DNA of 64,000 bases from Mycolicibacterium frederiksbergense (GCF_029893345.1 NZ_JARXVE010000002.1:248001-312000), one strand, 5' to 3'. Positions 29,365 to 38,214 are shown, counted from the first letter of the stretch. Made by a program: numbers and translations. The notes: generated by a model from the sequence alone, not told the origin.

Positions 29365-29553
29365 TTAGCGGAAGTGTGTTCCGCCGCCGAGTGATGCCAC
29401 GAAGACACCCACGGGGGTGTGCCCGGCGTGCATGTTGGCGCGTTCCTGCGGCGTGAGGTGGCGACGTGCCCAGAAGGCGCGCGCCGACCGGCCCAAACCG
29501 ATCAGCAGGTCGGTGGTGGGAGCGGTGTGCGGACGTGACAGAACGAAGGTCAT
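29365..29553 (-). CDS. Small conserved-looking protein of the M-box/mgtA leader
   Basis: 62 residues from ATG 29553, preceded by AAGGAG at 7 bases. Sequence features: DLLIGLGRSARAFWARRHL, then TPQERANMHAGHTP and a Gly-rich end ASLGGGTHFR. One short amphipathic helix is likely; no signal peptide. It lies between the M-box terminator and mgtA, so it would be made only when Mg2+ is low. In M. tuberculosis the known M-box precedes the small gene Rv1535; a relation is plausible but I cannot confirm it. It may be a regulator of MgtA or a leader peptide. Confidence 0.7.
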   Translation of the reverse strand: MTFVLSRPHTAPTTDLLIGLGRSARAFWARRHLTPQERANMHAGHTPVGVFVASLGGGTHFR

Positions 29554-29823
29554 GGTTGGCTCCTTGCAGGGAAGGCAACCAGGGCAGGGAAATTCGCTGC
29601 CGACAGCGGCTAATGAGCGCACCGTACCAACGCGACCGCACGGATCACGTTGGTGGAGAAGGTGTGTCAGGCCGCGACAGCGGAAACCGAGCCGAGGTCG
29701 AGGTGTGGATGGAACACCGAACTGGGATAGGGACTATCGCCGGTACTCAATCTGGTCCTCACCTCCTCGGGGCCAGGGCGCGCGGGGACGCCGAACTGTA
29801 TGCGGGCCGAACTATATGTGCAG

Positions 29824-29855
29824 GAAAAGGGAGCACCCGGAGTGCATTCCGGATG
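29824..29855 (-). terminator. Intrinsic terminator of the M-box expression platform
   Basis: On the minus strand, CATCCGGA pairs with TCCGGGTG around a 6-base loop (29834-29855), followed by CTCCCTTTTCC. It starts 10 bases after the end of the M-box domain, the usual place of a riboswitch-controlled terminator. Confidence 0.75.
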
Positions 29856-29865
29856 AACACCTCAC

Positions 29866-30022
29866 TCGTCAGAGCTTTGGCACTGCATGACGTATCCCGC
29901 TCCAGGAGCGAGAAGCCACTTTGGGTCACCCCTTAGCCCGGGGAGACCTGTCCTGACCTTGGGCGTCTCTCGACGTCGTTAGATCAGTGGCCTGTGTTCA
30001 TGCAGGAGCCTCACCTATCGAG
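29866..30022 (-). ncRNA. M-box (ykoK) magnesium riboswitch
   Basis: Read on the minus strand, the M-box landmarks occur in order: 5' GATAGGTGAGGCTCCT (30019-30004), then ACAGGCCACTGATCTAACGA, the AGAGACGCCCAAGGTCAGGA block, GGGCTAAGGGGTGACCC, TGGCTTCTCGCTCCTGGAGC, GGGATACGTCATGCAGTGCC and the 3' AAAGCTCTGACGA (ending ~29866). The GGTGAGGCTCC start and the CAGTGC-AAAGCTCT end are the most conserved parts of this class. M-box RNAs sense Mg2+ and turn off Mg2+ transport genes when it is abundant. Here it sits upstream of a small ORF and mgtA with a terminator directly after it. Confidence 0.92.
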
Positions 30023-30037
30023 GTTTCTTGCTCGTGC

Positions 30038-30067
30038 ATCATTGACCAGGCCGGCCGGGCTTGTCAA
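30038..30067 (-). promoter_or_regulatory. Sigma-A-type promoter for the M-box-mgtA transcript
   Basis: On the minus strand, TTGACA (30067-30062) and AATGAT (30043-30038) are separated by 18 bases. A start site about 7 bases downstream would lie just ahead of the M-box. Confidence 0.6.
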
Positions 30068-30690
30068 CTCCCGTCGGGTGGGCGTGTCGAGCATTCCCGT
30101 CCGGGCGGGCGCCAATTGCGGTTCTGCGCTTTGTGATTGGTCGCCAATCATGCGCCGCCGGGCGGGGGGAAACGGGTCAAAGCCCGGTGAGTCGGCGGCC
30201 ATTGGGGGCCGCCGGGTGGGGCGGACGCGTTTACCCGGATTCCACCGATGAACCGTTTGCTGGTGGATTGAGTTTTCGATCTCGATCTGACTGGTGATGG
30301 GTACGGGATGTCAGCGACTGCGGCGTCGGAGATCCAGGAACAGGTGTCGTTATCCTGCACGGCGCCAGGTTATTTCACCTGGTTTCCAGGCATCATTATC
30401 GACGGTATCGACTCGGCCGGCCAGCGCACCCAGGTGTGCTGGCAAAACTGATTTCAGCTGAAGCCGTGTCCGAAGGTGAACTCCCGTGCCAAGTTCCGAT
30501 GGTCAAGGGGACATACACCCGGCGGAAGAAGCTGCGATCGTGGTTTCGGTTCACCTCAACCCGTCGCGGAACCGAGGTCCGAATCCGGTGGCCGCTCGCT
30601 CAAACCGGGTAAGGGAACCTGTAGGCGGTCGTGGGGGAGATCCACTGGAGACACCACGTATCCGTCGATATGTTGTGACCTGACAGCCCT
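30068..30690. other. Intergenic region with no supported gene
   Basis: About 620 bases between the mgtA-operon promoter and the aldehyde dehydrogenase regulatory repeats. Several open frames exist but none has a good start with Shine-Dalgarno or a recognisable family. A 48-codon frame at 30308-30454 (MSATAASEIQEQ, later SCTAPGYFTWFPG) looks somewhat protein-like but lacks a convincing ribosome site and may be a remnant. A small hairpin, GATTGG-TCG-CCAATC, lies near 30137-30151. Confidence 0.5.
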
Positions 30691-30696
30691 AACCGC

Positions 30697-30732
30697 GTTT
30701 CTACAACACAGGCTGAGTTTCTACAACGCAGA
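30697..30732 (+). promoter_or_regulatory. Tandem GTTTCTACAAC sites upstream of the aldehyde dehydrogenase
   Basis: GTTTCTACAACACAG (30697-30711) and GTTTCTACAACGCAG (30717-30731) are direct repeats with a 20-base period, two helical turns. They end 27 bases before the ATG at 30759. The TTCTAC core recurs in the palindromes at 32359 and 59083, suggesting one shared regulator. Confidence 0.55.
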
Positions 30733-30758
30733 CTGCACAGAACTGAGGGAAGCGTTCG

Positions 30759-32213
30759 ATGAACGACATTTCACACATCAAGGCCGATCTGTACATCGGC
30801 GGGACATGGGCCGCCGCAGCGGGAAGGTACACAACCCACAACCCCGCGACCGGTGAGCCGTTGATCGACCTTGCGGCCGCCTCTGAGTCCGACGTCGACG
30901 ACGCTGTATCTGCGGCCCGTGCGGCATTTTACGGAGAGTGGGGCTCGCTGGCACCGTCGCGCAAAGGGCTGATGCTTCACAAGCTCGCGGATCTGGTCGA
31001 GCGTGATGCCGAGATCCTCGGCCGGCTCGAATCGCTCGACATGGGTCGCCCCTTCGGGATGAGCGTCCAACTGATGGTCCCCAATCTGGTTGCGACCCTG
31101 CGCTATTACGCGGGCTGGGCAGACAAGATCAATGGCGAACAGATCGCCAACGACGGGTACATGGGCGCCCCGATCCCCACGCACGCCTACACCATCCGAC
31201 AACCCCTGGGTGTCGTCGCCGCCATCGTGCCGTGGAACGCACCGTTGATGATCCTCGGCTGGAAGCTCGCGCCGGCCCTAGCCTGCGGAAACACCGTCGT
31301 CATCAAACCGGCCGAGGATGCCGCGCTGTCCATCCTGCACTTGGCTGCACTGGTCGAGGAGGCAGGCTTCCCCGCGGGCACAGTCAACGTCGTGACCGGA
31401 TACGGCGCCGTCACGGGAGAAGCGCTCGTCGCCCATCCCGCGGTCAAGAAGGTGTCGTTCACCGGATCCACGGAGGTGGGACGCTCCATCCTCCGCAGCT
31501 CAGCTTCCACTTTCAAGCGGACCGCGCTTGAACTCGGCGGTAAGGCGCCGCAAATCGTCTTCCATGACGCCGATCTCGACGCGGCGTTGCAGGGATGTGC
31601 GATGGGCATGTTCTTCAATCAGGGTGAGGTCTGTGCGGCAGGCACGCGCGTGATCGCGCACCGCAAGGTCTACGACACCGTCGTCGAGGGCCTCAAGGCT
31701 GCCGCCGAGGCACAGGTGATCGGCGATCCCTTCGACCCCGCGACCACCATGGGTCCGCTGGTCAACGCGCGTCAGCGAGACCGCGTCGTCGGTTACCTTC
31801 AAGTCGGAGCCGATGAGGGCGCCACTGTGGTCACCGGCGGTAGTGCGCCCGAACGTCCCGGCTACTTCGTCGAGCCCACCGTCTTCGCAGGCACCAACGA
31901 TATGCGGATTGCGCGAGAAGAGATCTTCGGCCCGGTTGGCGTCGTCATCCCCTTCGACACCGACGACGAAGCCCTCGCCCTCGCCAATGACAACGACTAC
32001 GGCCTATCGGCAACCGTCTGGACCCGCGACGTGGGACGTGCTCACTCCGTCTCCGCACGCATCGAGGCCGGTGCCATCGGTGTCAACGGATGGTCACCGC
32101 TGGCACCGCAGCTTCCCTGGGGCGGCGTGAAGGCCAGCGGCATCGGACGGGAATTGGGCACCGAAGGCATCTACGCGTTTACCGAGACCAAGACGGTGAC
32201 GATCGTCCTGTAG
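30759..32213 (+). CDS. NAD(P)-dependent aldehyde dehydrogenase (candidate indole-3-acetaldehyde/arylacetaldehyde oxidation)
   Basis: 484 residues, aldehyde dehydrogenase superfamily. Motifs: VPWNAPL near 158, cofactor segment FTGSTEVG near 234, catalytic Glu258 in ELGGK, catalytic Cys292 in GEVCAAG and EEIFGPV toward the C-terminus. It oxidises an aldehyde to an acid. The next gene encodes a flavin monoamine oxidase, so the pair can convert a primary amine to a carboxylic acid. With the iac genes downstream, indole-3-acetaldehyde to IAA is the attractive substrate, but phenylacetaldehyde, aminoaldehydes or acetaldehyde are not excluded. Followed by a clear terminator. Confidence 0.9.
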   Translation: MNDISHIKADLYIGGTWAAAAGRYTTHNPATGEPLIDLAAASESDVDDAVSAARAAFYGEWGSLAPSRKGLMLHKLADLVERDAEILGRLESLDMGRPFGMSVQLMVPNLVATLRYYAGWADKINGEQIANDGYMGAPIPTHAYTIRQPLGVVAAIVPWNAPLMILGWKLAPALACGNTVVIKPAEDAALSILHLAALVEEAGFPAGTVNVVTGYGAVTGEALVAHPAVKKVSFTGSTEVGRSILRSSASTFKRTALELGGKAPQIVFHDADLDAALQGCAMGMFFNQGEVCAAGTRVIAHRKVYDTVVEGLKAAAEAQVIGDPFDPATTMGPLVNARQRDRVVGYLQVGADEGATVVTGGSAPERPGYFVEPTVFAGTNDMRIAREEIFGPVGVVIPFDTDDEALALANDNDYGLSATVWTRDVGRAHSVSARIEAGAIGVNGWSPLAPQLPWGGVKASGIGRELGTEGIYAFTETKTVTIVL

Positions 32214-32227
32214 TTCCATCCGGCGTC

Positions 32228-32266
32228 CGAAACCCCGCCTCCGCCATCCGCGGCGGCGGGGTTTCG
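32228..32266 (+). terminator. Intrinsic-type terminator after the aldehyde dehydrogenase
   Basis: CGAAACCCCGCC (32228-32239) pairs with GGCGGGGTTTCG (32255-32266), with extra internal GC pairing. It separates the dehydrogenase transcript from the amine oxidase, which has its own control region. Confidence 0.7.
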
Positions 32267-32300
32267 CCGTTACTGCGGAGGCAACGGACCCGGTCGACCC

Positions 32301-32373
32301 ATAAAGGTTTCCTTCATGGCACACAGTTGGGCGCGGATGTAGTGTGCATCACAGGTTCTTCTACATGCGTAGA
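32301..32373 (+). promoter_or_regulatory. Control region of the amine oxidase: ATAAAGGTTTCC and CTAC-N4-GTAG palindrome
   Basis: Two elements are present. ATAAAGGTTTCC (32301-32312) is found again in front of catB (52676-52687) and with two changes between iacH and iacG (46838-46849). TTCTACATGCGTAGA (32359-32373) is a palindrome that recurs at 59083-59100. Both lie upstream of the ATG at 32410. Because the second would fall inside the coding sequence if an earlier GTG (32344) were used, it supports the later start. Confidence 0.55.
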
Positions 32374-32409
32374 CCCAAAACAGCCGCCGTCGATCGTCAG
32401 GTACCCAAC

Positions 32410-33774
32410 ATGCCCTCTTCCGAAGACTCTGTCCGCGCCCAGCCCCGCAAAGTGATCGTGATCGGCGCCGGCTTCGCCGGCCTGACCGCGGCCCGCGAGC
32501 TCGAAGGCGCCGGTATCGATGTCACGATCTATGAAGCCCGCGATCGCATTGGTGGACGCGCCTGGACCCACGAGCGCCTCGGTGGCCATGCCCTCGAGAT
32601 GGGGGCCACCTGGGTGCACTGGATGCAACCGTTTGTGTGGACAGAGATCACCCGCTACGCACAAGAGATCTACCCGAGCCCCGATATCGAGAAGGCCTAC
32701 TGGGTGAGCAACGGGACCGTGTTCGAAGGCACCGAACATGATCTCGACGAGGCGCTGACCGTTCTGCAGGACAAGATCTTCGAAGGATCGCGGGAGTTCT
32801 TTCCCTACCCACACGATCCGCTGTGGGTCATGCGCGACGAGTCCGCCAGCACCCAGCTGCAGGAACGGTTCCTCAAGGCTGACACCGGCAGCGTGCTGGA
32901 CTGCTTGCGCAATGGCGAGTACAGCCAGGAACAGATCGACCTCGCCGACAGCTATTGGTCTGCCGCCTACCAGGGGCCCACCGCCACCGCGTCTCCATTG
33001 ATGGCCAAGCACTGGGCATCACTGAGTGATCACCGGAGCTCGCTCATGGACGAACAGACGCTGCGCTTCAAGCTCGTCAAGGGCATGCGCGGGCTGTACA
33101 CCGCGATTGCCGGTGACTTGCGCACCGAGATCAAGCTCAACGCCCCGGTCCAGCGTATCGAGCATGGTGCCGATGGCGCGCGAGTCACGCTCGCGGACGG
33201 CACCACAGACTCCGCTGACGCTGTGGTGGTCACGGTGCCGATTGGCGCGCTGCGCCACGTCGATTTCGCTCCTGCACTTCCGGATTTGCAGCAAGAGGTG
33301 GTACGCGAAGGCTCCAACTCGATCGGCTTCAAGATCTGGATCAAGGTGGAAGGGCACCACTCCATCATCGCCGGCGCCCCCGGTTGTCACCCGATCTCCC
33401 TGATGCGTAGCGAGAAGTTTCTCGACGACGAGAACGCCACGATTCTCGTGGGTTTCGGTTCCGACCACAGCGCGATCGATCTCGAGGACGTGGCCTCGGC
33501 GCAGCTAGCCGTGGACGTCTGGCGCCCGGACCTGAAGGTCATCGACTGCGGCGGTCACGACTGGGTCGCCGACATGTGGTCCGGGCAGACCTGGGCGACT
33601 TTGAAGTCGGGACAGTTCTTCCACGGCTGGAGCCTGTTCCACGAATCCGAGACTCGACTGCGCTTCGCCGGCGCGGACTATGCCAGCGGTTGGAACGGCG
33701 TCGTCGTCGACGGAGCCATCGAGATGGGCATCAAGACGGCCCGCGGCCTCATCAACGAATTCAGGTCAGCGTAG
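32410..33774 (+). CDS. Flavin monoamine oxidase family protein
   Basis: 454 residues. N-terminal FAD-binding VIVIGAGFAGLTAARELEGAG with the GG doublet DRIGGRAW, and the C-terminal FAD site RFAGADYASGWNG with VDGAIEMG. The family oxidises primary amines (tyramine, putrescine, tryptamine, phenylethylamine) to aldehydes with H2O2 release. Start ATG 32410 (MPSSEDSVR) has AGG at 8 bases and leaves the operator intact. Next to an aldehyde dehydrogenase and the iac locus, tryptamine to indole-3-acetaldehyde is a reasonable but unproven role. Convergent with the kinase gene, 3 bases apart. Confidence 0.88.
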   Translation: MPSSEDSVRAQPRKVIVIGAGFAGLTAARELEGAGIDVTIYEARDRIGGRAWTHERLGGHALEMGATWVHWMQPFVWTEITRYAQEIYPSPDIEKAYWVSNGTVFEGTEHDLDEALTVLQDKIFEGSREFFPYPHDPLWVMRDESASTQLQERFLKADTGSVLDCLRNGEYSQEQIDLADSYWSAAYQGPTATASPLMAKHWASLSDHRSSLMDEQTLRFKLVKGMRGLYTAIAGDLRTEIKLNAPVQRIEHGADGARVTLADGTTDSADAVVVTVPIGALRHVDFAPALPDLQQEVVREGSNSIGFKIWIKVEGHHSIIAGAPGCHPISLMRSEKFLDDENATILVGFGSDHSAIDLEDVASAQLAVDVWRPDLKVIDCGGHDWVADMWSGQTWATLKSGQFFHGWSLFHESETRLRFAGADYASGWNGVVVDGAIEMGIKTARGLINEFRSA

Positions 33775-33777
33775 CCG

Positions 33778-35256
33778 TCACCTGGCAAGGGGCAGCGCGA
33801 ACTCGAATATCGCACCTCGCGGAGAGTTCTCCCGCGCGGTGATCGTGCCCCCTTGCCGGGTGATGATCCGGTGGCTCAACGCAAGTCCGATCCCATGGCC
33901 GGTCGCCTTGTCGGTGAATGCCCCATCGAAGATCCGGGCGTCTGGTATGTGCGACAGTCCTTTTCCGGCATCAGCGACAGAGAAGACGCCGGTGCCATCC
34001 TCGATCCGCGTACTGATTCGCACTGTGCGTTCTGCTCGTGGCCAGTTGGCCATCTCGTCGATGGCGTTGAAACACAGGTTCAGTACCACCTGACCGGTGA
34101 GGACTCGCTCGCAGACGATGACGGCAGGTTGCGGTGAGGCCGGGTATTCCAGCGTCACGGCTGCCTCTTTGGCGCGCAGATCGATGAAATACGCGCATTC
34201 CTCCAGTATTTCGTTGAGGTCCACTCGCTGCTGCGGTTGCTCGAGTTGGGTGACATACGCTCGCAGGCTGCGCACGATCTGATTCGCTCTATCGAGTTGC
34301 TTGCGCGCGTTCGCGAGACCCAATGAAAGGTCCTTGGGGTCGCCGTCGGCCTGGCCGAGCCGGTGCTGGGTCGCGGCGATGAAATTCGTGGCTGCTGCCA
34401 AAGGCTGTCCGAGCTCGTGCGCGATGGCCATCGCCATATCGCCCATCGCGTTGTAGCGCGCGAGGTAGTTGAGGTACTGCGCGTCGCGAAGGTGTTCCTG
34501 CTCGGTCTGAATATGCTCGGTAACGTCATGGAACAGCAGTAGCGAGCCCTTGAGGTCATCCTCAATCTCAATGTGCTGAACACTGGCTGAGTACCAACGG
34601 AATTCGCCGTTCGGCAATTCGACTTCGTAGCGCATGCTTTCGGCGTCACCGTCCCTGCTGGTCCGGGCGAGCGCCGCTTCGACACCGCGCCGCGACGCCC
34701 CTGGCCGACAGAACTCGGTGAACTGGGCGCCGATCAACGAATCCACGGTGGATGCCAGGTGGGTGGCGGCCGATTCGCTGGCATAGGTGATCGTGTAGCT
34801 GTCGTCGAGCACCAGGATGCCCTCGGCCATATTGCGCAGAAACGCCGCAAGCCGCGCCTCGGTACGGTACAAGTCACTGCGTAGATGCGCTTCGCGTTCG
34901 ATGTCGCGGAACTGCACCATGACCACGGTGCGCGAGCTCAATTCGACGCGCACCGCGATGGCTTCGGTCAAGACGATGCGTCCGCTCTTGGCCCGGTACG
35001 CCCACTCATTGACAGCGACACCGTTGTCGACCGCGGCTTGGAGCCATGCCCTCCCAATCGATCGTCGATACCGCTGCTCCTGCGCACTCATGTCGGGCGC
35101 CTTCAGCGGTTTGAGTTCGTCGACGCTGAACTCGAGCAGCGTCGACGCAGCATTGTTGGCCCACAGGATGTCCTTGGTCACGGCGTCATGGATCAAGACG
35201 CAGTACTTCAGACCCTGCACGAGTCGTTCGTAGTCATCGGGCGCAAGTTCGGACAT
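33778..35256 (-). CDS. PAS-PAS sensor histidine kinase (FixL/TodS-like)
   Basis: 492 residues, soluble (no membrane helix). Two PAS domains lie at ~12-120 and ~135-250, a DHp helix carries phosphoacceptor His280 in MAIAHELGQPL, and an HATPase_c domain has the N box (LNLCFNAIDEM), DAGKGLS and GHGIGLAL. The AHELxQPL type is shared with FixL and the kinases that sense aromatic compounds. ATG 35256 has GAGGAGG in front. The likely partner is the FixJ-type regulator at 44506-45144, the only response regulator in the locus. The signal could be an indolic or aromatic ligand bound by a PAS domain. Confidence 0.9.
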   Translation of the reverse strand: MSELAPDDYERLVQGLKYCVLIHDAVTKDILWANNAASTLLEFSVDELKPLKAPDMSAQEQRYRRSIGRAWLQAAVDNGVAVNEWAYRAKSGRIVLTEAIAVRVELSSRTVVMVQFRDIEREAHLRSDLYRTEARLAAFLRNMAEGILVLDDSYTITYASESAATHLASTVDSLIGAQFTEFCRPGASRRGVEAALARTSRDGDAESMRYEVELPNGEFRWYSASVQHIEIEDDLKGSLLLFHDVTEHIQTEQEHLRDAQYLNYLARYNAMGDMAMAIAHELGQPLAAATNFIAATQHRLGQADGDPKDLSLGLANARKQLDRANQIVRSLRAYVTQLEQPQQRVDLNEILEECAYFIDLRAKEAAVTLEYPASPQPAVIVCERVLTGQVVLNLCFNAIDEMANWPRAERTVRISTRIEDGTGVFSVADAGKGLSHIPDARIFDGAFTDKATGHGIGLALSHRIITRQGGTITARENSPRGAIFEFALPLAR

Positions 35257-35314
35257 GACCGCCTCCTCTTTTCCGACGGGTATTGATGGGAGCAGGCTGG
35301 AGTGGACAGTTGGG

Positions 35315-35941
35315 CTAACCGGTGGTCTTCTTGCTCTGTCGTCGGGTTCCACCGCGCACCCTGATGCCATCAAGGATCTGCGCGATCATCGCGTCCTGTT
35401 GAGCGGGGGTCGCAGACGGCGTGTCCAGCACACCGGTTACCTGCATGCCGACCATCGTCGTCATGAGGAGGTTCGCCACCAGGTTCTCGTCGACATCGAT
35501 GATCTCGCCGTTCTCCCGCGCCTGGCGCAAGTATCCGGCGATCTCCGAACGCCACTCATCGAGTTGGCGGTCGTTCGCGGCGGCCAAGTAGTGGTCGTTG
35601 AGCGCCCGCTGCCACAGGGAAACGGCCACCCGCGCCTCCAGTCGCGTCTCTTCGGTCTGCGGCATGACCTCGCGGGCGAGGCGGCGCAACGCGTTCAATC
35701 CCTTTCGCGCACCGATCGAGCGCGAAATGCGCTCCTTGGTGGCTTCGAAGACGTTCTCGAAGGCAGCCCGCAGGATTTCGTCCTTGCCGGCGAAGTAATG
35801 GCTCAAGGCCCCGTTGGTGTACCCGGCCTCGCGAGCCAGGTCACGCATATTCGTCGAGTCGATCCCGCGCGTGCCGATCAATCTCGTCGCGGCCTGCACG
35901 ATCGCGCGCCGACGCTCTTCGTGGTCGACCAACCTTGGCAT
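35315..35941 (-). CDS. TetR-family regulator with its own palindromic operator
   Basis: 208 residues. Helix-turn-helix in residues ~10-55 (AIVQAATRLIGTRG, DLAREAGYTNGALSHYFAGKDEI); the C-terminus resembles the BetI/TetR_C_6 type. ATG 35941 follows GGTGGGG. It sits 58 bases upstream of the histidine kinase on the same strand, so the two may be co-transcribed. A 21-bp near-perfect palindrome 20 bases upstream of its start is a likely autoregulatory site. Confidence 0.88.
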   Translation of the reverse strand: MPRLVDHEERRRAIVQAATRLIGTRGIDSTNMRDLAREAGYTNGALSHYFAGKDEILRAAFENVFEATKERISRSIGARKGLNALRRLAREVMPQTEETRLEARVAVSLWQRALNDHYLAAANDRQLDEWRSEIAGYLRQARENGEIIDVDENLVANLLMTTMVGMQVTGVLDTPSATPAQQDAMIAQILDGIRVRGGTRRQSKKTTG

Positions 35942-35961
35942 CGCCCCACCTGTCTCTCCAT

Positions 35962-35982
35962 GGATAGTCGTTTCGATTATCC
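35962..35982. promoter_or_regulatory. TetR-type operator palindrome
   Basis: GGATAGTCG (35962-35970), TTT, CGATTATCC (35974-35982): 8 of 9 positions are symmetric. Located between the TetR start (35941) and the end of the CoA-transferase gene (36003). Confidence 0.65.
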
Positions 35983-36002
35983 GGGACGGCGGGGCGTCGA
36001 TG

Positions 36003-36662
36003 TCATATCCGATGCGCGACGACCTCAATACGCGCGTCGGTGACCGTGGCGGCGGTAGCGGCGACCACCTCCGCATACTCGACTCCGGGGGCCAGTTCGA
36101 TCAGTTCGAAGGCGTGCCCCGCGACGTCGAGCACGGCAAGGTCGGTGATGACGCGGTGCACCACACCCTTGCCGGTGAGGGGCAGGTCGCACACGGAAAC
36201 CAGCTTGGGCGCACCGGTTTTGGTGACATGATCCATCAAGACGATCACCCGCTCGGCACCGCTGACCAAGTCCATGGCGCCACCCATGCCCTTGACCATG
36301 GATCCGGGCACCATCCAGTTCGCGAGGTCGCCGTTGACGGCGACTTGCATTCCACCGAGGACGGCGACGTCGACATGGCGGCCGCGGATCATCGCGAAAC
36401 TCGTCGCCGAGTCGAAGAACGACGCCCCGGCGACCACGGAAACGGTTTGCTTGCCCGCATTGATGAGGTCGGGGTCGACCTCATCGTCGTACGGAAACGG
36501 GCCGACACCCAAGATGCCGTTCTCGGCGTGCAGGGTGATGTCCGTCCCCGGGGCAAGGTAGTCCGGGATCAGGGTCGGCAGTCCGATGCCCAGGTTGACG
36601 TACTGACCATCCTCCAGCTCTGCGGCTGCACGCGTCGCCATCTGCGCGTGGTTCCAACTCAT
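36003..36662 (-). CDS. pcaJ: 3-Oxoadipate/3-oxoacid CoA-transferase subunit B
   Basis: 219 residues, CoA-transferase family I beta subunit. The catalytic Glu is in [12 protein letters not shown], and the N-terminal [14 protein letters not shown] is the usual family start. With subunit A it moves CoA from succinyl-CoA to 3-oxoadipate, the penultimate step of the beta-ketoadipate pathway. It overlaps subunit A by 4 bases. Generic 3-oxoacid transferases look the same; the pcaD neighbour and the cat genes in the window favour 3-oxoadipate. Confidence 0.85.
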   Translation of the reverse strand: MSWNHAQMATRAAAELEDGQYVNLGIGLPTLIPDYLAPGTDITLHAENGILGVGPFPYDDEVDPDLINAGKQTVSVVAGASFFDSATSFAMIRGRHVDVAVLGGMQVAVNGDLANWMVPGSMVKGMGGAMDLVSGAERVIVLMDHVTKTGAPKLVSVCDLPLTGKGVVHRVITDLAVLDVAGHAFELIELAPGVEYAEVVAATAATVTDARIEVVAHRI

Positions 36663-37447
36663 GAGACGATCTCCTGGCCTGAGGTCCGTTGCCGGATGGT
36701 GCGCTTCTCGATGCGTTTGTGCCCCGCTTGCTCGGGGCTCAGTGCGACCACGCGGTGCACGAAGATTCCGGGCAGGTGCACATCGTCGGGGTGGAGGTCG
36801 CCGACCTCGACGACACGTTCGGCCTCCACCACGGTGACGCGGCCCGCCATTGCCGCCGGTGGATTGAAATTGCGGGCCGCAGCGTGGAATATGCAGTTCC
36901 CGGCCTTATCCGCGACGGCTGCGCGAACCAGCGCATAGTCGGTGACGATCGATTCCTCGAGGAGCATCTCGCGGCCGCCGAACGTGCGCACCTCTTTCGG
37001 CGGCGAGGCCAGGGCCACGGTGCCGTCGGGGTGATACCGCCACGGAAGCCCGCCGTCGGCGACCAGGGTGCCGACCCCGGTCGGGGTGAAGAACGCTCCG
37101 ATCCCGCTGCCGCCGGCGCGCAACCGCTCGGCCAACGTGCCCTGCGGGGTCAGTTCGACGGTGAGTTCACCGGCCAGGTACTGCCTGGCGAACTCCTTGT
37201 TCTCACCGACGTAGGAGGCGATCACGCGAGTGATTCGCTGGGCCTCCAGCAGCAGGCCCAGCCCACCGCCGTCCACGCCGCAGTTGTTGCTCACGATCGT
37301 CAGATCGGCGGCGCCCTGCTCCAGGAGTGCCTCGATAAGGAACCACGGAATGCCGGCCAGTCCGAATCCGCCCACTGCCAGGCTGGCGCCGTCGGATATG
37401 TCGGCCACTGCCTGGCCCGCCGAGGGCACCAACTTGTTCAGCGTCAT
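36659..37447 (-). CDS. pcaI: 3-Oxoadipate/3-oxoacid CoA-transferase subunit A
   Basis: 262 residues, family I alpha subunit. The CoA-binding [16 protein letters not shown] block is near residue 32, with [30 protein letters not shown] mid-protein as two adjacent conserved stretches. It forms a heterodimer with the next gene product. Start ATG 37447 overlaps the end of pcaD by 4 bases, giving the tightly coupled order pcaD-pcaI-pcaJ. Confidence 0.85.
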   Translation of the reverse strand: MTLNKLVPSAGQAVADISDGASLAVGGFGLAGIPWFLIEALLEQGAADLTIVSNNCGVDGGGLGLLLEAQRITRVIASYVGENKEFARQYLAGELTVELTPQGTLAERLRAGGSGIGAFFTPTGVGTLVADGGLPWRYHPDGTVALASPPKEVRTFGGREMLLEESIVTDYALVRAAVADKAGNCIFHAAARNFNPPAAMAGRVTVVEAERVVEVGDLHPDDVHLPGIFVHRVVALSPEQAGHKRIEKRTIRQRTSGQEIVS

Positions 37448-38214
37448 GACGCCTCCAGATGGGTGATGAGCGCTGGGGTGATGAGGCCGGGTTGCTCGGC
37501 GTTGGCCAGATGAGCGGCATGCTCGACGATCAGCAGTCGCGCGTCGGGTATCTGCTCGGCGATCTCCTCGAGCTTGGCGGGCGGGGTAGCGGGGTCCTGC
37601 GCACCGGCGATCACCAGCGTGGGCGCCTCGATGGATGAAAGCTGTTGACGGAGATCAAGTTCGGCGATCGCCTCGCAGCATCCTGCGTAGCCTTCCGCGG
37701 GCGTGTCAGCGACCATTCGTTCGTATTCTCCGCGCCGGTGTGGGTCCTCGCGCAGGTACTCGGCGGTGAACCAGCGTTGCACTGCGGCTTCGGCGATCAC
37801 ATTCGTTCCCTCCGCGCGCACGGTCGCCGCGCGACTGGTCCAATTCGCGGCCGGTGCCAGTTGGGCCGCCGTGCACAGCAGCGCCAGACGGTCAACGCGT
37901 TCGGGGTTGCGCACCGCCAACCGCATGGCCGTCATTCCGCCGAGTGACAACCCGACGACGTGGGCACGCCCGATCTGGAGCCGATCGAGAAGAGCGAGCA
38001 GATCGTCGGTGAGATCGTCGATTGAGTACGGCCCGGCGGGAACGGGTGATCCGCCGTGGCCGCGAATGTCGTAGCGCACCAACCGGAATCGTTGCTCGAG
38101 CTCGGCTACCTGTGCGTCCCACATTGCGACTGTGGAACCGAGGGAGTTGGACAGCACCACGGCGGGTGCGTCCGGAGGTCCGCTGACCACCGCGTGGACG
38201 TGCACGGCGCTCAT
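37444..38214 (-). CDS. pcaD: 3-Oxoadipate enol-lactonase (alpha/beta hydrolase)
   Basis: 256 residues, alpha/beta hydrolase. Visible are the early NSLGSTVAMWD, RYDIRGHGGS, the nucleophile elbow GLSLGGMTA, the Asp in AGAQDPATPP and His in VEHAAHLANAEQP. The opening segment is typical of PcaD. It hydrolyses 3-oxoadipate enol-lactone, the product of CatC, to 3-oxoadipate. ATG 38214 has GAGGTGA in front; the frame start at 38325 lies upstream of the ribosome site and would cross the promoter. First gene of pcaD-I-J, divergent from a LysR gene. Confidence 0.88.
   Translation of the reverse strand: MSAVHVHAVVSGPPDAPAVVLSNSLGSTVAMWDAQVAELEQRFRLVRYDIRGHGGSPVPAGPYSIDDLTDDLLALLDRLQIGRAHVVGLSLGGMTAMRLAVRNPERVDRLALLCTAAQLAPAANWTSRAATVRAEGTNVIAEAAVQRWFTAEYLREDPHRRGEYERMVADTPAEGYAGCCEAIAELDLRQQLSSIEAPTLVIAGAQDPATPPAKLEEIAEQIPDARLLIVEHAAHLANAEQPGLITPALITHLEAS

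Noticed and set aside
30308..30454. 48-codon frame with a protein-like end (SCTAPGYFTWFPG)
   Set aside because: No ribosome site, an unclear start and no known relatives; recorded only in the intergenic note.
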